From positions 1-64,000 of the forward strand of contig JAGXQZ010000065.1 in assembly GCA_018336015.1 (NCBI GenBank): a stretch of 64,000 nucleotides of DNA. Direction: 5' to 3'. Source of the DNA: Algoriphagus sp. GTDB taxonomy: Bacteria; Bacteroidota; Bacteroidia; Cytophagales; Cyclobacteriaceae. The translations under genes were made by a program, and so were the position numbers. Numbering within the stretch: the stretch's first letter is position 1; the number at the start of each line of letters is the position of its first letter. Under the pieces are notes generated by a model. It worked only from the letters and a program-made list of their open reading frames with translations. It was not told the DNA's origin and searched no databases. This document shows positions 42,273-51,604 of the stretch, in pieces.

Positions 42273-42699
42273 AAATCTTCCTATAGATGGGCTTTCGGTA
42301 CCAAAACTGTAGCCACAGCACCGGATAAAGCAGTGGCGTCATCCAAGCAAAAGGCCCTTCAAAATCTATTTCATCTCGGATTACCGCGCCTTTTCCTCTG
42401 GAAATGATCCGGTGTTTGTGCTTCCATTTTCCCAGAAAAAAAGGAAGACACGTGCCTTCATCAACGAAGAAAAACTCTTTTTCTGATGTCTGATCCGCAG
42501 TGATGAGACTCACCCATTTTTGTTTGAAAAGAATAAAATTCAGTTCCAAAACGACTTCATCTCCGGTATTGCAACCATCAAATCGGATCACATTGACCGG
42601 TGGAAACGGTGGTGCGAGTTTTTTAAACAAGGTCTCGGTAAAACCTGCTTTCACCTCCAAATAGCCCTGTTCGACAGGAGTTTCAATCGTGATATTCAT
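42250..42699 (-). CDS. SRPBCC-superfamily protein
   Basis: A 149-residue protein starting MNITIETPVEQGYLEVKAGF, with the alternating beta strands and the long C-terminal helix (ending WYRKPIYRKIFKKQGQR) of the START/SRPBCC fold, similar to the ligand-binding cyclase/coenzyme-Q-binding group. The ligand is unknown. Its ATG overlaps the stop codon of the oxidase subunit gene (TGATG), so the two are translationally coupled, and its 3' end overlaps fur on the other strand by 23 bases. A longer in-frame extension would lie entirely inside the oxidase gene and is rejected. Confidence 0.78.
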   Translation of the reverse strand: MNITIETPVEQGYLEVKAGFTETLFKKLAPPFPPVNVIRFDGCNTGDEVVLELNFILFKQKWVSLITADQTSEKEFFFVDEGTCLPFFLGKWKHKHRIISRGKGAVIRDEIDFEGPFAWMTPLLYPVLWLQFWYRKPIYRKIFKKQGQR

Positions 42700-43313
42700 C
42701 AAAAGCTGAGGACAAAGAGAAGAAATAAAATCAACCAAATCGCATCCATGAAGTGCCAATACACGGTGAAAAGACGAATTCTCATCTTTTCATAAGGATT
42801 AGTAACCAATATCAATTTTCGGATTCCATCTTCTTGGGTTCTACGCAACTGAACCAACAAGATCAAGGCGAAAACCATAGCTCCCAAGAGGTGGAAAATG
42901 TGAATTCCGGATAATAAATAAAGAAACGAACCACTCGGAATTCCTGTGAAATTGATTCCCATGTCTGTGAGTTCCTTCCAACCTGCAAACTGGAGAATGG
43001 TAAATGCCACACCCAAAACAAAAGTGTTGCGAAGGGAGGATTCCAGCTTGGGAATGTTTTCCTCCTGATAGTGGAGCCTCATTTTGGTAGCGGTGTATCC
43101 TGAAAGGACCAACATGAATGTAGAAATCAAAAACGCGATGGGCATTCGGTGATTGAGACCTTCGAGCTGATTCAAGCCCGAATAAAGAAATGCGACAACT
43201 AAAAAAAGGAAAATCAATCCACTACTTACCATAGCTAGGTAGAGCAGCGTTTCGTAAGGATGGAAGTTTTCCAGCTTTTGAAACCAGGTCTGTTGGGTAT
43301 TCTGACGATTCAT
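42699..43313 (-). CDS. Cytochrome c oxidase subunit III-like protein
   Basis: A 204-residue membrane protein of the heme-copper oxidase subunit III family. About five membrane helices are visible (LLYLAMVSSGLIFLFLVVAF onward), with landmark segments GIHIFHLLGAMVFALILL and LFTVYWHFMDAIWLILF; the HxxH and WHFMDxxW motifs are characteristic. Subunits I and II are not nearby, so this is an orphan copy that may belong to an oxidase encoded elsewhere or act as an assembly factor. The start is the ATG at 43313 (MNRQNTQQ). It is divergent from mfd and coupled to the SRPBCC gene. Confidence 0.88.
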   Translation of the reverse strand: MNRQNTQQTWFQKLENFHPYETLLYLAMVSSGLIFLFLVVAFLYSGLNQLEGLNHRMPIAFLISTFMLVLSGYTATKMRLHYQEENIPKLESSLRNTFVLGVAFTILQFAGWKELTDMGINFTGIPSGSFLYLLSGIHIFHLLGAMVFALILLVQLRRTQEDGIRKLILVTNPYEKMRIRLFTVYWHFMDAIWLILFLLFVLSF

Positions 43314-43395
43314 CGTCTCCAAAACATTTTGTAAGCTGCTTGGTTCAAAAAATGCCAAATCAAGAAGGCTAGCCCTCAAAAAGCGCAAAAAAACC

Positions 43396-43403
43396 TAGAT
43401 TTG
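43396..43403 (+). promoter_or_regulatory. -7 promoter element of mfd
   Basis: TAGATTTG, exact TAnnTTTG, 29 bases before the TTG start at 43433. The short leader that it predicts supports that start. Confidence 0.55.
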
Positions 43404-43432
43404 CAGCCTAATTTCCCCAAACCCCAATCCTC

Positions 43433-46400
43433 TTGGACAGGCAGTCTTTTCTTTCCATCTACCAATCTGATCCGATTTTTCAGACGCTATCCCATCGGCT
43501 GAGTTCGGACAAAAACTTCCAACTTCAGATCAAAGGTCTTTCGGGCAGTTTGGACATGGTGCTGTTTTCCGCATTTTTTGAGCAAAAAGGTGGATTTCAT
43601 GTGATCATAGCACAAGACAAAGAAGAAGCAGCCTACCTCAATTCGGATCTCCAAAACCTGCTGGCAAAGGAAGATCACCTGATTTTTCCGGGCAGCTTCA
43701 AGAGACCTTATCAATACGATGAAGTAGACAATGCCAATGTCCTCCTTCGGGCAGAAATGCTCAATCAAATCCTGGAAACAAAAGGGAAACCCAGAATCGT
43801 CATCACCTACCCGGAAGCACTTTATGAAAAAGTAATCAACAAACGGTCGCTGGTCGAAAACACGTTTTCTGCCAGAGTGGGCGAATCAGTAGACATGGAA
43901 TTTGTAGCAGAGGTGCTTGCTTCCTATGATTTTGAGCGGACAGATTTTGTCTACGAACCGGGTCAATTTGCCATTCGTGGGGGGATTTTGGATGTATTTT
44001 CTTTTTCTAATGAGCATCCGTACCGACTGGAGCTTTTTGGAAAAGAGATCGAAAGCATCCGAACCTTTGATCCTGAGACGCAGCTATCCATTGCCAGCGT
44101 GGAAGTTATTTCCCTCATTCCCAATGTACAGACCAAGCTGCTTCAGGAAGTAAGGCAATCCTTTTTGAGCTTTCTTCCTGAAAATGCCACCCTTTGGATC
44201 AAAGATTATCAGCTGACTCTGGACGTGATGGATGAGTGTTTTCACAAGGCGGAGCAAGCCTTTGCACAAATCGTCGCCCAGACTAAAACCGATAAGCTCG
44301 TTCTCAAGCCGGAGCATCTTTTTGATCAAGGAAAGGATTTTTCCAATGCCATCAAACCCTTTTCAATTGTGGAGTTTGGCCGGCAGTTTTACTTGAAAGC
44401 CGAAGAGAAATTCGTGTGGGAAAGCCAGCCTCAGCCATCGTTCAATAAGAATTTTGACCTCTTAGTCAATAACCTTGCAGAGAATGAGAAGCAGGGATTT
44501 GTCAATCTGATCACGGCGGAAAACGAGAAGCAAATCGACCGTCTATTGGGAATATTCCGGGAACTTGATCCGACGCTTCAGGTACAAAGTATGCTCTTGG
44601 GGCTGAGAGAAGGATTTGTTGACAGACAGTCCAAACTCGTTTGTTACACCGACCACCAGTTGTTTGAGCGATTTCATCGCTATAAAACTCGCGCTAAGGC
44701 AAGCAAATCCAAAGCCCTAACCCTCAAAGAACTCAAAGCCCTGCATCCCGGTGACTACATCGTCCATGTGGATTATGGCGTGGGGCGTTTCGCAGGCTTG
44801 GAAAAAGTCGATGTCGGCGGCAAGATGCAAGAAGCTGTGCGACTGATTTTCCGGGATGACGACCTACTGTACGTCAATATCCATTCCCTGCACAAAATCT
44901 CCAAGTATTCGGGACAGGAAGGTCAAGTTCCTTCCATGTCCAAACTTGGCTCACCGGAATGGGAGAATAAAAAATCACGAGTAAAAAAGCAGGTCAAAGA
45001 CATCGCCAAAGACCTAATCCAACTGTACGCCAAACGAAGATCTGCACACGGATTTGCATTTTCTAGGGATTCAGTTTTACAGGTGGAATTGGAATCTTCA
45101 TTTATCTATGAAGACACCCCAGATCAGGCTTCTGCAACCGCGGATGTCAAGTCGGATATGGAAAAAACCTATCCTATGGATCGTCTGGTGTGTGGGGATG
45201 TGGGTTTTGGAAAAACAGAAGTAGCCATCCGGGCTGCCTTCAAAGCAGTAAATGATCGCAAGCAGGTTGCCGTGCTTGTGCCAACGACCATCCTGGCCAT
45301 GCAGCATTTTCAGACGTTTAAGGAGCGATTGGAAAACTTCCCCGTCAAGGTGGATTACATCAACCGATTCCGCTCAGCAAAGGATATCAAATCGATCAAA
45401 GAACAGGTCAAATCCGGTGAAATAGACATTTTGGTGGGCACACACAAGATTGTCAACAAAGACATCGAGTTCAAAGATTTGGGACTTTTGATCATTGATG
45501 AGGAGCAAAAGTTTGGGGTGAAAGTCAAAGACCAACTCAAAAATCTCCGAGTCAATGTGGATGTGTTGACACTTACCGCAACGCCAATTCCAAGAACTCT
45601 ACATTTTTCTCTGATGGGCGCAAGAGACCTCTCAGTTATCGCCACTCCTCCACCCAACAGACAGCCGGTCACTACAGAGGTGCAAACTTTCCAAGAAGCG
45701 GTCATCCGGGATGCCGTGGCCTATGAATTGAGACGGGGAGGGCAGGTTTTCTTTGTACATAACCGTGTCGGAGAAATAGACAGCATCGCCAATCTCATCA
45801 TGAAACTGGTACCTGATGCCCGAGTGATCGGAGCACATGGCCAGATGGATGGAGAAAAGCTGGAAAAAATCATGGTCGGCTTTATCAATCATGAATACGA
45901 CGTCCTCGTATCGACCAATATCATCGAATCAGGACTGGATATTCCTAATGCCAATACCATCATCATCAATCGTGCGCACATGTTTGGTCTTTCGGACCTG
46001 CACCAAATGAGAGGTCGAGTAGGACGAAGCAATAAAAAGGCCTTTTGTTACCTACTTACCAGTCCGATGTCAGGACTCACGCCTGAAGCGCGAAAAAGGC
46101 TTCAAACCTTGGAGGAATTCTCTGATTTGGGAGATGGGTTCAAAGTGGCAATGAAGGACTTGGACATTCGGGGAGCAGGTAATCTCCTTGGCGCGGAGCA
46201 AAGCGGATTTATCACCGACCTGGGTTTTGAGATGTATCACAAAATCCTGGATGAGGCTGTTCAGGAACTTAAAGAGAATGAATTTGCCGCTTTGTTTGAA
46301 ACAGATCTGAAAGAAAAAGTCAAAGTTTTGGTTCAGGACTGTACCATTGAGACAGACTTGGAGCTACTTATTCCCGAGGAATATGTCAGCAATATCAGTG

Positions 46401-46783
46401 AACGATTGGGCCTATATTCCAAGCTGGATGGGCTGAAAACTGAAGAAGAACTCGAAAAATTTGGACAGATGCTATCCGACCGGTTTGGACCACTCCCCAA
46501 TCCGGTAAAAGACCTGATGGAAACGGTTCATTTACGTTGGCAAGCAGAAAGTCTTGGAATAGAGAAGCTTGTACTTAAAGGAAAGCAAATGAAGTGTTAC
46601 CTTTTGCCTGCCAATCGGGATGACTTCTATTCTTCGCCTGTTTTTGGCAAGATCATGAAGTTTGCACAAGTACATGCTAAGGTCTGTAAAATAAAAGAAT
46701 ACAAAAACCGTTTGATACTGACCATCGAGGGAGTTTCAACGATTCAAAAATCTCTAAAAGTACTTGAGGAGATGAAATCTTGA
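43433..46783 (+). CDS. mfd: Transcription-repair coupling factor
   Basis: A 1116-residue ATPase that removes RNA polymerase stalled at DNA damage and recruits UvrA. Order of parts: UvrB-like N-terminal modules (about 1-400), the RNA-polymerase interaction domain (HPGDYIVHVDYGVGRFAGLE, about 440-460), RecG-like helicase with Walker A CGDVGFGKTEVAIRAAF (about 584-600), DEEQ box LLIIDEEQKFGV, LTATPIPRTL, and the TRG motif region GMRVGRS-like MRGRVGRSNKKAF, then the C-terminal UvrA-binding-inhibition domain. The start is TTG at 43433; no ATG lies upstream in frame and a -7 element sits 29 bases before. Confidence 0.97.
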   Translation: MDRQSFLSIYQSDPIFQTLSHRLSSDKNFQLQIKGLSGSLDMVLFSAFFEQKGGFHVIIAQDKEEAAYLNSDLQNLLAKEDHLIFPGSFKRPYQYDEVDNANVLLRAEMLNQILETKGKPRIVITYPEALYEKVINKRSLVENTFSARVGESVDMEFVAEVLASYDFERTDFVYEPGQFAIRGGILDVFSFSNEHPYRLELFGKEIESIRTFDPETQLSIASVEVISLIPNVQTKLLQEVRQSFLSFLPENATLWIKDYQLTLDVMDECFHKAEQAFAQIVAQTKTDKLVLKPEHLFDQGKDFSNAIKPFSIVEFGRQFYLKAEEKFVWESQPQPSFNKNFDLLVNNLAENEKQGFVNLITAENEKQIDRLLGIFRELDPTLQVQSMLLGLREGFVDRQSKLVCYTDHQLFERFHRYKTRAKASKSKALTLKELKALHPGDYIVHVDYGVGRFAGLEKVDVGGKMQEAVRLIFRDDDLLYVNIHSLHKISKYSGQEGQVPSMSKLGSPEWENKKSRVKKQVKDIAKDLIQLYAKRRSAHGFAFSRDSVLQVELESSFIYEDTPDQASATADVKSDMEKTYPMDRLVCGDVGFGKTEVAIRAAFKAVNDRKQVAVLVPTTILAMQHFQTFKERLENFPVKVDYINRFRSAKDIKSIKEQVKSGEIDILVGTHKIVNKDIEFKDLGLLIIDEEQKFGVKVKDQLKNLRVNVDVLTLTATPIPRTLHFSLMGARDLSVIATPPPNRQPVTTEVQTFQEAVIRDAVAYELRRGGQVFFVHNRVGEIDSIANLIMKLVPDARVIGAHGQMDGEKLEKIMVGFINHEYDVLVSTNIIESGLDIPNANTIIINRAHMFGLSDLHQMRGRVGRSNKKAFCYLLTSPMSGLTPEARKRLQTLEEFSDLGDGFKVAMKDLDIRGAGNLLGAEQSGFITDLGFEMYHKILDEAVQELKENEFAALFETDLKEKVKVLVQDCTIETDLELLIPEEYVSNISERLGLYSKLDGLKTEEELEKFGQMLSDRFGPLPNPVKDLMETVHLRWQAESLGIEKLVLKGKQMKCYLLPANRDDFYSSPVFGKIMKFAQVHAKVCKIKEYKNRLILTIEGVSTIQKSLKVLEEMKS

Positions 46784-46899
46784 GGGTTTTAATAAAATTT
46801 AACTGGCATAAATATTGTACTTCAGCCAACCGATTTTGTAAAACCAAGCCATTTGATTGGCGTGAAGTGGATTTATCGAAAAAGGTTAAAATTATTACG

Positions 46900-46930
46900 T
46901 TGGATGAAGAGTCCAACGACCCTATATTAG
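46900..46930 (+). promoter_or_regulatory. Promoter of gldJ: TTG, 20-base spacer, TATATTAG
   Basis: TTG (46900-46902), 20 bases, then TATATTAG (46923-46930), a 7 of 8 match to TAnnTTTG at the ideal spacing. The -33 end lies in a CGTTGGA/TCCAACG hairpin (46898-46918) that could be an operator. Confidence 0.45.
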
Positions 46931-46960
46931 CAACTGAAATAGACCAAAACATTTGAACCT

Positions 46961-48184
46961 ATGCGTCTAAACAACAAATCTTGGGGAATATTTGCCACGG
47001 CAATGATGCTGGCTTCTGCCTCCTTTCTGTCTTCCTGTCAAAAATCTCCTGGATATGGTCGTAGAACGGCCAACGATCCCGGAAAGCGCAGTGCGACAAC
47101 AGGTGCAGACTTTTCCTTTGACGAACAAGACACAACCCAATTTTTTGTGTCAAAAAATGCAGAGCAAATCCCCGGGCCAAACTTGAAATTTATCCAAGGT
47201 GGTCGTACCGTATTAGGATCTCAAGAAGAGGATGTGATGGCATTTCGAGATAACTTAGAAAGAACAGTCTCCATCGCCTCCTTCTACATGGACGAAACAG
47301 AAATGACCAATAATGACTATCGGGAATTTCTTTTTGACATGAAAAAAAGAGTCAGCGCAGACTCTCTGAAAAAATTAGAACCTTCTGAAAATGTTTGGTC
47401 TGGAGCAATGTCTTTTAATGACCTCTATCAGTCCTATTATTTCAGATTCCCAGGTTTCAATTTCTATCCTGTAGCAGGTGTCTCTTGGAAGCAAGCTTCT
47501 GCTTATGCCAAATGGAGAACTGAATTTGTCCAAGAACTTATCCGAAAAGACAGAGGATTGGATTCAACCATGACCAAAACTCAATTGATCGAGCGTGGGG
47601 TGGTAATGGCTGATTTCCGTCTACCAAATGAGGCAGAGTGGGAATATGCTGCAAAAGCAATGATTGGAACCCAATACTTGGACGAAAATCAGGAATATGG
47701 CCGGATCTATCCTTGGGACGGAAGAGGCATCAGAAATCCTTACAACGTGAAAAGAAAAGGTAAGCAAGGTGACTTCCTAGCCAATTTTAAAAGAGGCCGT
47801 GGTGACTACGCCGGTATCTCAGGTAACCAAAGAAATGACGGTGAAATCCTTCCTACCAACGTGTACGATATGGCTCCAAATGATTTTGGACTTTACCACA
47901 TGGCAGGTAACATGAATGAGTGGGTGTATGACGTGTATCGCCCGCTGACCTTCCAAGATGCAGATGATCTCAATCCGCTGAGAAAAGACGGTGTCTATGA
48001 CGAGGAGGAAAATTATGAGACTTCTTTGTTCACAGATGAAATGAGAGTGTACAAAGGCGGTTCTTGGAAAGATGTGGCCTACTGGTTAGCCCCAGGTACA
48101 AGAAGATTTATGCACCAAGATTCGGCCACCAACAATATCGGCTTCAGATGTGCGATGATCTCTATCGGAGATAAAGGCAAATAA
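46961..48184 (+). CDS. gldJ: Gliding-motility lipoprotein, GldJ/GldK family (FGE-like fold)
   Basis: A 407-residue lipoprotein (lipobox FLSSC, Cys26) whose body is a formylglycine-generating-enzyme-like domain: FIQGGRTVLGSQEED, MDETEMTNNDYREF, VAGVSWKQASAYAKWR, FRLPNEAEWEYAAKA, LYHMAGNMNEWVYD, VYKGGSWKDV and TNNIGFRC. GldJ and GldK share this fold and belong to the gliding and type IX secretion machinery of Bacteroidota. gldK normally lies beside gldLMN, which is absent here, so GldJ is preferred; this is inference from context. It has its own promoter and a strong terminator. Confidence 0.82.
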   Translation: MRLNNKSWGIFATAMMLASASFLSSCQKSPGYGRRTANDPGKRSATTGADFSFDEQDTTQFFVSKNAEQIPGPNLKFIQGGRTVLGSQEEDVMAFRDNLERTVSIASFYMDETEMTNNDYREFLFDMKKRVSADSLKKLEPSENVWSGAMSFNDLYQSYYFRFPGFNFYPVAGVSWKQASAYAKWRTEFVQELIRKDRGLDSTMTKTQLIERGVVMADFRLPNEAEWEYAAKAMIGTQYLDENQEYGRIYPWDGRGIRNPYNVKRKGKQGDFLANFKRGRGDYAGISGNQRNDGEILPTNVYDMAPNDFGLYHMAGNMNEWVYDVYRPLTFQDADDLNPLRKDGVYDEEENYETSLFTDEMRVYKGGSWKDVAYWLAPGTRRFMHQDSATNNIGFRCAMISIGDKGK

Positions 48185-48204
48185 GGTTTTATTAAATCTA
48201 CTCA

Positions 48205-48233
48205 AACCCAGCTGAAGAGCTGGGTTTTTTTTT
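48205..48233 (+). terminator. Terminator of gldJ
   Basis: Perfect 9-bp stem AACCCAGCT/AGCTGGGTT, GAAG loop, then a long T run. Confidence 0.93.
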
Positions 48234-48326
48234 GTTTTAGCGTTTTGGTTTGACCACTGAAGGATTTTTGGCTTTAGGATTTGTATCAATTCTCCTACCT
48301 TCCAATAGAATTAACCCAAATCATTT

Positions 48327-50741
48327 ATGATCTACAAGACCTTCTTCAAAGGATTGGTTTTGGTGGCCTTGGCTTTTGCGCAGCCAATTTTTGCACAAAC
48401 CACCTACCAGACACCTCCCAAATCAATTGCTGATTTATTCACTGCGCCAGCTACTCCATCGGTGACCTTCAATAAAGATGGTTCAATGATGATGATTCTG
48501 GATAGAACAGAGGCCCCATCGATAGAGGACTTAGCCCAACCTGAGCTAAGAATCGGTGGTATTCGTATCAATCCTGCCATTTCCGGTCCAAGCCGGGCAG
48601 GAGGATTTACCAACATCAAAATCAAAAAGACCCGATCCGGAGAAGAAATCCAAATCAAGGGACTTCCATCGAATCCCAAAATGAATGGCTTTTCACTTTC
48701 ACTGGATGAAAAGTACTTGGCATTTACCCAAACAGAAAGCAATGGCATTAGCCTTTGGGTAGTAGATATGACTACCTATGAGGCGAAAAAACTGACTGAA
48801 CCTATCCTCAATCAGGTTTTCGGAAATTCAGTCGCCTGGCTTCCTGATAATAGCATCATCATCAAGGCAGTCAATCCATCGCGTGGAGCTATGCCGAAAG
48901 CTCCTTTGGCCCCAGCGGGACCAGTCATTCAAGAGACTTCAGGCAATGCAGCCCCAAGCCGAACCTACCAAGATCTCCTGGCCAACCCGTATGATGAGAC
49001 ACTTTTTGCTTACTTCATGGATTCCCAATTGATGAAAGTGAGCTTAGACGGGAGTAAATCACCCATTGGCAAACCAGCCATGATCAAATCTTTGGACATC
49101 AGTCCGGACGGAAATTATTTATTGATTGAATCCATTCAGAAGCCATTCTCTTACTTGGTGCCCGCTGACCGATTTCCGTACTCCGTAGAAATTTGGACCA
49201 CTTCAGGAGAGATTGTAAAAACACTGGCACAGATTCCCTTGGATGAAGTTCGTCCGACAGGTTTTGATGCCACTGTGACCGGACCAAGAGGAATAAGTTG
49301 GAGAGCAGATCAGGCGGCCACCTTGTACTGGGCAGAAGCTCAGGACAAAGGTGATCCCAAAGTAAAAGTAGTTGAGCGGGATATCGTGTACACGCTTTCG
49401 GCACCCTTTACCGGAGACAAGAAGAAACTCGTTGGAACAACCCTTCGATTTGGAGGAATTAACTGGTCAGATGATTCCTTTGCGATCCTGAATGAACGTT
49501 GGTTTGCAAGCAGAGTGGAAAAGCGATCGGTAATCAATCCATCCAATCCTGCACAAGCTCCGAAAGTCATCATCGAACGATCTTCCGATGACTTATACAA
49601 TGACCCAGGAAACCCTCTTTTCACAAGAAACGCTTTTGGAAGGAATGTTTTGATGAGAAAGGGTGAGTTGGTCTTTATGACTTCCGAAGGTGCCGGACCG
49701 GAGGGAAGTATGCCTTTTCTTTCAACCTTTAATACATCAACCAAGGAACAGAAAATCCTTTGGAGATCTCAGGCACCTTATTACGAAAGAGTGTCAAAAG
49801 TATTGGCTGCTGATGCCACCGAGTTCATTACCATCAAAGAAGGCACCGACCTTCAGCCTAACTATTGGTTGATTAATACCAAAAAGCGAATTGCCCCAAT
49901 CCAATTGACCTCTTTTGCCCATCCGTATGAGTCAATCAAGGGAATCAAAAAGCAATTGGTAACCTATACGCGAAAAGACGGACTCAATCTCTCGGCTGTG
50001 GTCTACACTCCTGAGGGATACGATCCTGCCAAGGACGGAAGGCTACCTGTCCTGATGTGGGCCTATCCTCGAGAATACAAATCAGCTGCTGATGCCGCAC
50101 AGGTTCGCGGGTCAAAATATACCTTTACCAGACTGAGTTGGGGCTCACCGATCTATTGGGTGACGCGAGGCTATGCCATCATGGATCAAACTGAAATGCC
50201 AATAGTAGGGGAAGGCGATCAGGAACCAAACGACTTCTTCATTGAGCAGCTGGTGGCCAATGCCGAGGCAGCCATCGATCATATTGTGGAATTGGGAATT
50301 GGAGACAGAAATAGAATCGCCGTGGGAGGCCATTCCTATGGAGCATTTATGACTGCCAATTTGCTTTCACATACCAACATCTTCGCAGCAGGAATTGCTC
50401 GAAGCGGTGCTTACAACCGTACCTTGACTCCATTTGGATTCCAGTACGAGCAACGTACGTATTGGGAGGCTCCGGAGGTTTATTTCAACATGTCTCCGTT
50501 CTCTTTTGCAGACAAAGTAAAGACACCAATCCTTCTGATCCACGGTGAGGCCGACAATAACTCAGGTACTTTCCCGATCCAATCCGAGCGTTATTACAAT
50601 GCATTGAAAGGTCACGGGGCAACTACCCGATTGGTTTTCCTCCCTCACGAAAGCCATGGCTACGCTGCTAAAGAATCTGTCCTGCACACCCTGTGGGAAA
50701 TGGATACTTGGTTGGAAAAATATGTGAAGAATAGGAAGTAA
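48327..50741 (+). CDS. Secreted S9-family prolyl-oligopeptidase-like serine peptidase
   Basis: An 804-residue exported peptidase. Signal peptide (LVLVALAFAQPIFAQ), an N-terminal beta-propeller (about 40-520), and a C-terminal alpha/beta-hydrolase domain with nucleophile Ser in VGGHSYGAFMTANLL (about 669), Asp in HGEADNNSGTF and His in PHESHGYAAKE. The SPDG-like blade FSLSLDEKYLAFTQ and the GEADNNSGTFP block resemble the glutamyl endopeptidase branch of S9 known from plant chloroplasts and bacteria, so cleavage after Glu is a reasonable but untested guess. Monocistronic, ending at a strong terminator. Confidence 0.93.
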   Translation: MIYKTFFKGLVLVALAFAQPIFAQTTYQTPPKSIADLFTAPATPSVTFNKDGSMMMILDRTEAPSIEDLAQPELRIGGIRINPAISGPSRAGGFTNIKIKKTRSGEEIQIKGLPSNPKMNGFSLSLDEKYLAFTQTESNGISLWVVDMTTYEAKKLTEPILNQVFGNSVAWLPDNSIIIKAVNPSRGAMPKAPLAPAGPVIQETSGNAAPSRTYQDLLANPYDETLFAYFMDSQLMKVSLDGSKSPIGKPAMIKSLDISPDGNYLLIESIQKPFSYLVPADRFPYSVEIWTTSGEIVKTLAQIPLDEVRPTGFDATVTGPRGISWRADQAATLYWAEAQDKGDPKVKVVERDIVYTLSAPFTGDKKKLVGTTLRFGGINWSDDSFAILNERWFASRVEKRSVINPSNPAQAPKVIIERSSDDLYNDPGNPLFTRNAFGRNVLMRKGELVFMTSEGAGPEGSMPFLSTFNTSTKEQKILWRSQAPYYERVSKVLAADATEFITIKEGTDLQPNYWLINTKKRIAPIQLTSFAHPYESIKGIKKQLVTYTRKDGLNLSAVVYTPEGYDPAKDGRLPVLMWAYPREYKSAADAAQVRGSKYTFTRLSWGSPIYWVTRGYAIMDQTEMPIVGEGDQEPNDFFIEQLVANAEAAIDHIVELGIGDRNRIAVGGHSYGAFMTANLLSHTNIFAAGIARSGAYNRTLTPFGFQYEQRTYWEAPEVYFNMSPFSFADKVKTPILLIHGEADNNSGTFPIQSERYYNALKGHGATTRLVFLPHESHGYAAKESVLHTLWEMDTWLEKYVKNRK

Positions 50742-50771
50742 TGGAGGTATTAAAAACCCCATAACTGATCG

Positions 50772-50809
50772 GCCCTGCCAGATTTTCAACAACTGGCAGG
50801 GCTTTTTTT
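50772..50809 (+). terminator. Terminator of the S9 peptidase gene
   Basis: Perfect 10-bp stem GCCCTGCCAG/CTGGCAGGGC, 11-base loop, seven T residues on the plus strand. Confidence 0.92.
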
Positions 50810-50829
50810 ATAGTCTCTATTGGTTTTGA

Positions 50830-51591
50830 TTAACTGGAGAAGACACCGAATTCCCTGACTACCTCCAAGGTCTTTTCCCTTTCTTCTATCATTCCCATGT
50901 GGCCTACACCTTGGAGTTCGATGTAGTGTGAAAAGGCATCTTGTTGCGCTCGACTCGCTTCTATTTTCACTGCCCCGTCTTCAGTTCCTGCGATCAGGAG
51001 TTTGGGTCCAGCAAAATTTTTCAGAATTTCCAGTCGATCTTTTCTGTCTCGCATCGCTCCTGCATAGGCAATCAGACCGTCCAAAGAGGAGCGCTTGGCA
51101 TCTTCGATTGCTGATCCTATTTCCGCAGCTAGTTCTTCTCTTCTTTTTTCGGGAAAAAGCGGAGGTACAAAGGAAGTAACGAATTTTTCAACCCCATTTT
51201 TCTTCAAAAAAGTAATGGTTCGATTTCGCATTTCTTTTTTGTCTTCATCATCGGGAAACGCAGTAGAGTGAAACAATCCTACAGCTTTGATTCGACTGCC
51301 CATTAGCTCTAGCAGGGCTAAAGCCACATATCCACCCAAGGAATGACCAATGATAATCGGGTCAGCGATGTGATTTTCCTCCATCCATTCTTCTAACTGT
51401 ACCGCAACTTCTTCCAAAGTGATCTGATCTCCAGAAATCGGCGAATTTCCAAAACCGGGAAGATCAGGACAAATCACACGAAAATTATTTGATAGCTCTT
51501 CGGCAAAGTAATTCCACATATTTCCGCTTTCGCAGAACCCATGAAGAAGCACTAAAGGCTGACCACTGCCTTTTTCAAAAAAATGAATCAT
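50830..51591 (-). CDS. Alpha/beta-fold hydrolase
   Basis: A 253-residue cytoplasmic hydrolase. Oxyanion region LVLLHGFCESG, nucleophile elbow IIGHSLGGYVALAL (Ser about 92), acid in IAGTEDGAVKIE and His in GVGHMGMIEE. The start is the ATG at 51591 (MIHFFEKGSG); 55 upstream codons in the same frame overlap dxs and are not typical. It is 13 bases downstream of dxs and probably cotranscribed with it. The substrate is not predictable; esterases of this size are often MenH- or BioH-like. Confidence 0.9.
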   Translation of the reverse strand: MIHFFEKGSGQPLVLLHGFCESGNMWNYFAEELSNNFRVICPDLPGFGNSPISGDQITLEEVAVQLEEWMEENHIADPIIIGHSLGGYVALALLELMGSRIKAVGLFHSTAFPDDEDKKEMRNRTITFLKKNGVEKFVTSFVPPLFPEKRREELAAEIGSAIEDAKRSSLDGLIAYAGAMRDRKDRLEILKNFAGPKLLIAGTEDGAVKIEASRAQQDAFSHYIELQGVGHMGMIEEREKTLEVVREFGVFSS

Positions 51592-51604
51592 ACGAAGATT
51601 GAAT

